Assembly (NCBI RefSeq): GCF_000612545.2
Contig: NZ_CP097800.1
Coordinates: forward strand, 1,612,001 to 1,676,000
Direction of reading: 5' to 3'
DNA from: Streptomyces sp. PCS3-D2
GTDB lineage: Bacteria > Actinomycetota > Actinomycetes > Streptomycetales > Streptomycetaceae
Length of the DNA: 64,000 bases
Numbering within the stretch: the stretch's first letter is position 1; each line of letters opens with the position of its first letter. A model generated the notes under the pieces. It saw only the letters and a list, made by a program, of their open reading frames with translations, searched no databases and was not told the origin of the DNA. Of the stretch, positions 62,854-64,000 are shown piece after piece. The position numbers and the translations under genes are program-made.

Positions 62854-64000
62854 ATGGATGACTTCCTCAGGCTCTCCGCGAGCACGGCCCGATTCACCCA
62901 CGGCGCCCCGCGGGCACTGTCTTTCGGGGACGACGGCCGCCTCCTCTGGTTCCTCCGGTCGACCGGACCCACCGACGCCTTCGACAGCCTCTGGGTGCTC
63001 GACACCGCCACCGGCGCCGAGATCCGGCTTGCCGATCCGCGCGAGCTGTGCCCCGAGCCCGGCACCCTCCCCACCGCCGAACGCCGGCTGCGCGAGCGGA
63101 CCCGTCTCGTCGCCGCCGGGATCGGCTCCTACGCCCTCTCCGGCGACGGGCGCCGCGCCGCTTTCGCGCTGTACGGCAGGCTCTACGAGGTCACCGCCGC
63201 GGGCGCCGGATCCGGGACCGTCAGGGAGATCCCCGCCGCCGGACCCGCGCTGGACCCGCGTCCCAACTCCGACGGCTCGCGCACCGCCTACGTCGCCGAC
63301 GACGCCCTGTACGTCGCCCCGGGCGGCCGGGTCAGCCCCGACGACGGAGCCCGCTGGGGCCTGGCCGAATTCGCCGCCGCCGAGGAGCTCGGCCGCTCCC
63401 GGGGCCACTGGTGGTCGCCCGACGGAGTCACGCTGCTCGCCGCACGCGTCGACGAATCCGCCCTCCAGCGACGGTGGTTCGCCGACCCCGCCCACCCCGA
63501 GCTGCCGGCCGAGGACTTCGCCTACCCGGAGGCGGGCGGCCCCAACGCCGAGGTCCAGCTCTGGGTGCTCGGGGAGACCCGGGTACGGATCGAGTGGGAC
63601 TGCGAGACCTACCCCTACGTCTCCGACGCGGGCTGGGAGTCGGCCTCGGAGATCCTGCTGACGGTCCAGGACCGGCTCCAGCGCACCGTGCTGCTGCTCT
63701 CCGCCGACCCGGCCACCGGCCGCACCCGGGAGCTGTCCCGCACCACGCACCCCCAGTGGGTGGACCCGCTGGTCCCCGGCACTCCGGCCCGCCTGCCCGA
63801 CGGGCGGATGCTGACCGCGGCCGACACCCCCGACGGGGCCGCCCGGGCCCTCGCCGTGGACGGAGCACTCCTCACCGGGGACGACGTCCAGGTCCGCGGG
63901 GTGGCCGGGGTCCACGAAGGCCGGCTGCTGGTCGAGGCCGGACTGCGCGATCCGGCCGAACAGCAGGTGCTGCTGCTGGACACCGCCACCGGGGAGGTGA
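62854..64000 (+). CDS. S9-type peptidase, beta-propeller part, cut by window edge
   Basis: The first 382 codons of a gene running off the right edge, from ATG 62854. Beta-propeller blades typical of DPP-IV/prolyl-oligopeptidase relatives: L-S-F-G-D-D-G-R-L-L-W-F, Y-A-L-S-G-D-G-R-R-A-A-F, H-W-W-S-P-D-G-V-T-L-L and E-D-F-A-Y-P-E-A-G-G-P-N-A-E-V-Q. The catalytic Ser domain lies beyond the window. Cytoplasmic (no signal peptide). It would trim proline-containing peptides. Confidence 0.8.
   Translation, partial: MDDFLRLSASTARFTHGAPRALSFGDDGRLLWFLRSTGPTDAFDSLWVLDTATGAEIRLADPRELCPEPGTLPTAERRLRERTRLVAAGIGSYALSGDGRRAAFALYGRLYEVTAAGAGSGTVREIPAAGPALDPRPNSDGSRTAYVADDALYVAPGGRVSPDDGARWGLAEFAAAEELGRSRGHWWSPDGVTLLAARVDESALQRRWFADPAHPELPAEDFAYPEAGGPNAEVQLWVLGETRVRIEWDCETYPYVSDAGWESASEILLTVQDRLQRTVLLLSADPATGRTRELSRTTHPQWVDPLVPGTPARLPDGRMLTAADTPDGAARALAVDGALLTGDDVQVRGVAGVHEGRLLVEAGLRDPAEQQVLLLDTATGEV

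Overview
High-GC DNA, GTG starts, short 4-nt GTGA overlaps and gene content point to a Streptomyces chromosome. From memory (not checked by search), the core gene order resembles the S. coelicolor segment from about SCO6045 down to SCO5998. That segment carries the hem genes, a LuxR regulator, RNase D, fadAB, dxs, xylFGH-rok7B7, ngcEFG, aconitase and a MurA-like gene.

Layout. 1-6.2 kb: cut-off amidohydrolase with an upstream P450, a secreted protein, a PhoX phosphatase, a NodB deacetylase lipoprotein and an AIM24 protein. 6.2-11.8 kb: a PTH2-type gene whose last 22 codons and stop recur, identical over 69 nt, 4.8 kb downstream. Between the copies lies an accessory island (phage-tail remnant, SLOG protein, frameshifted XRE regulator, small ORFs, a methyltransferase with a TTA codon) with no integrase. 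12-14.3 kb: a translationally coupled pair, a DUF692 (MNIO-type) iron enzyme and a TIGR04222-type membrane protein ending in a Gly/Ser tail with regularly spaced cysteines. This is the best candidate for an undescribed modification system.

14.4-31.3 kb: TAP-like hydrolase, coproporphyrin-route heme genes (hemQ, hemY, hemE), DUF4349 lipoprotein, CoA-disulfide-reductase-like flavoprotein, DUF3000, LuxR regulator, RNase D, alpha/beta hydrolase, the beta-oxidation pair fadA-fadB and an LCP ligase. 31.4-46.7 kb: amino acid permease, dxs, xylFGH with its ROK regulator, mgtA behind a long structured leader, and ngcEFG with a DasR-like site at its promoter. 47-49.8 kb: aconitase with an 18-bp palindrome and an iron-box-like site upstream.

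49.9-56.7 kb: a second accessory block between aconitase and the MurA-like gene. It holds a broken TnsA-like endonuclease, a tandem zinc-finger ORF, orphan genes, a SUKH protein, a truncated IS5-type transposase, an aminoglycoside-phosphotransferase-like gene, and a dehalogenase/MarR divergent pair with twin operators. 56.8-64 kb: HTH-MurA fusion, a P450 lacking the I-helix oxygen-activation segment, a hypothetical protein, an FBP protein, an MFS exporter and the start of an S9-type peptidase.

No rRNA, tRNA or CRISPR array was recognised.
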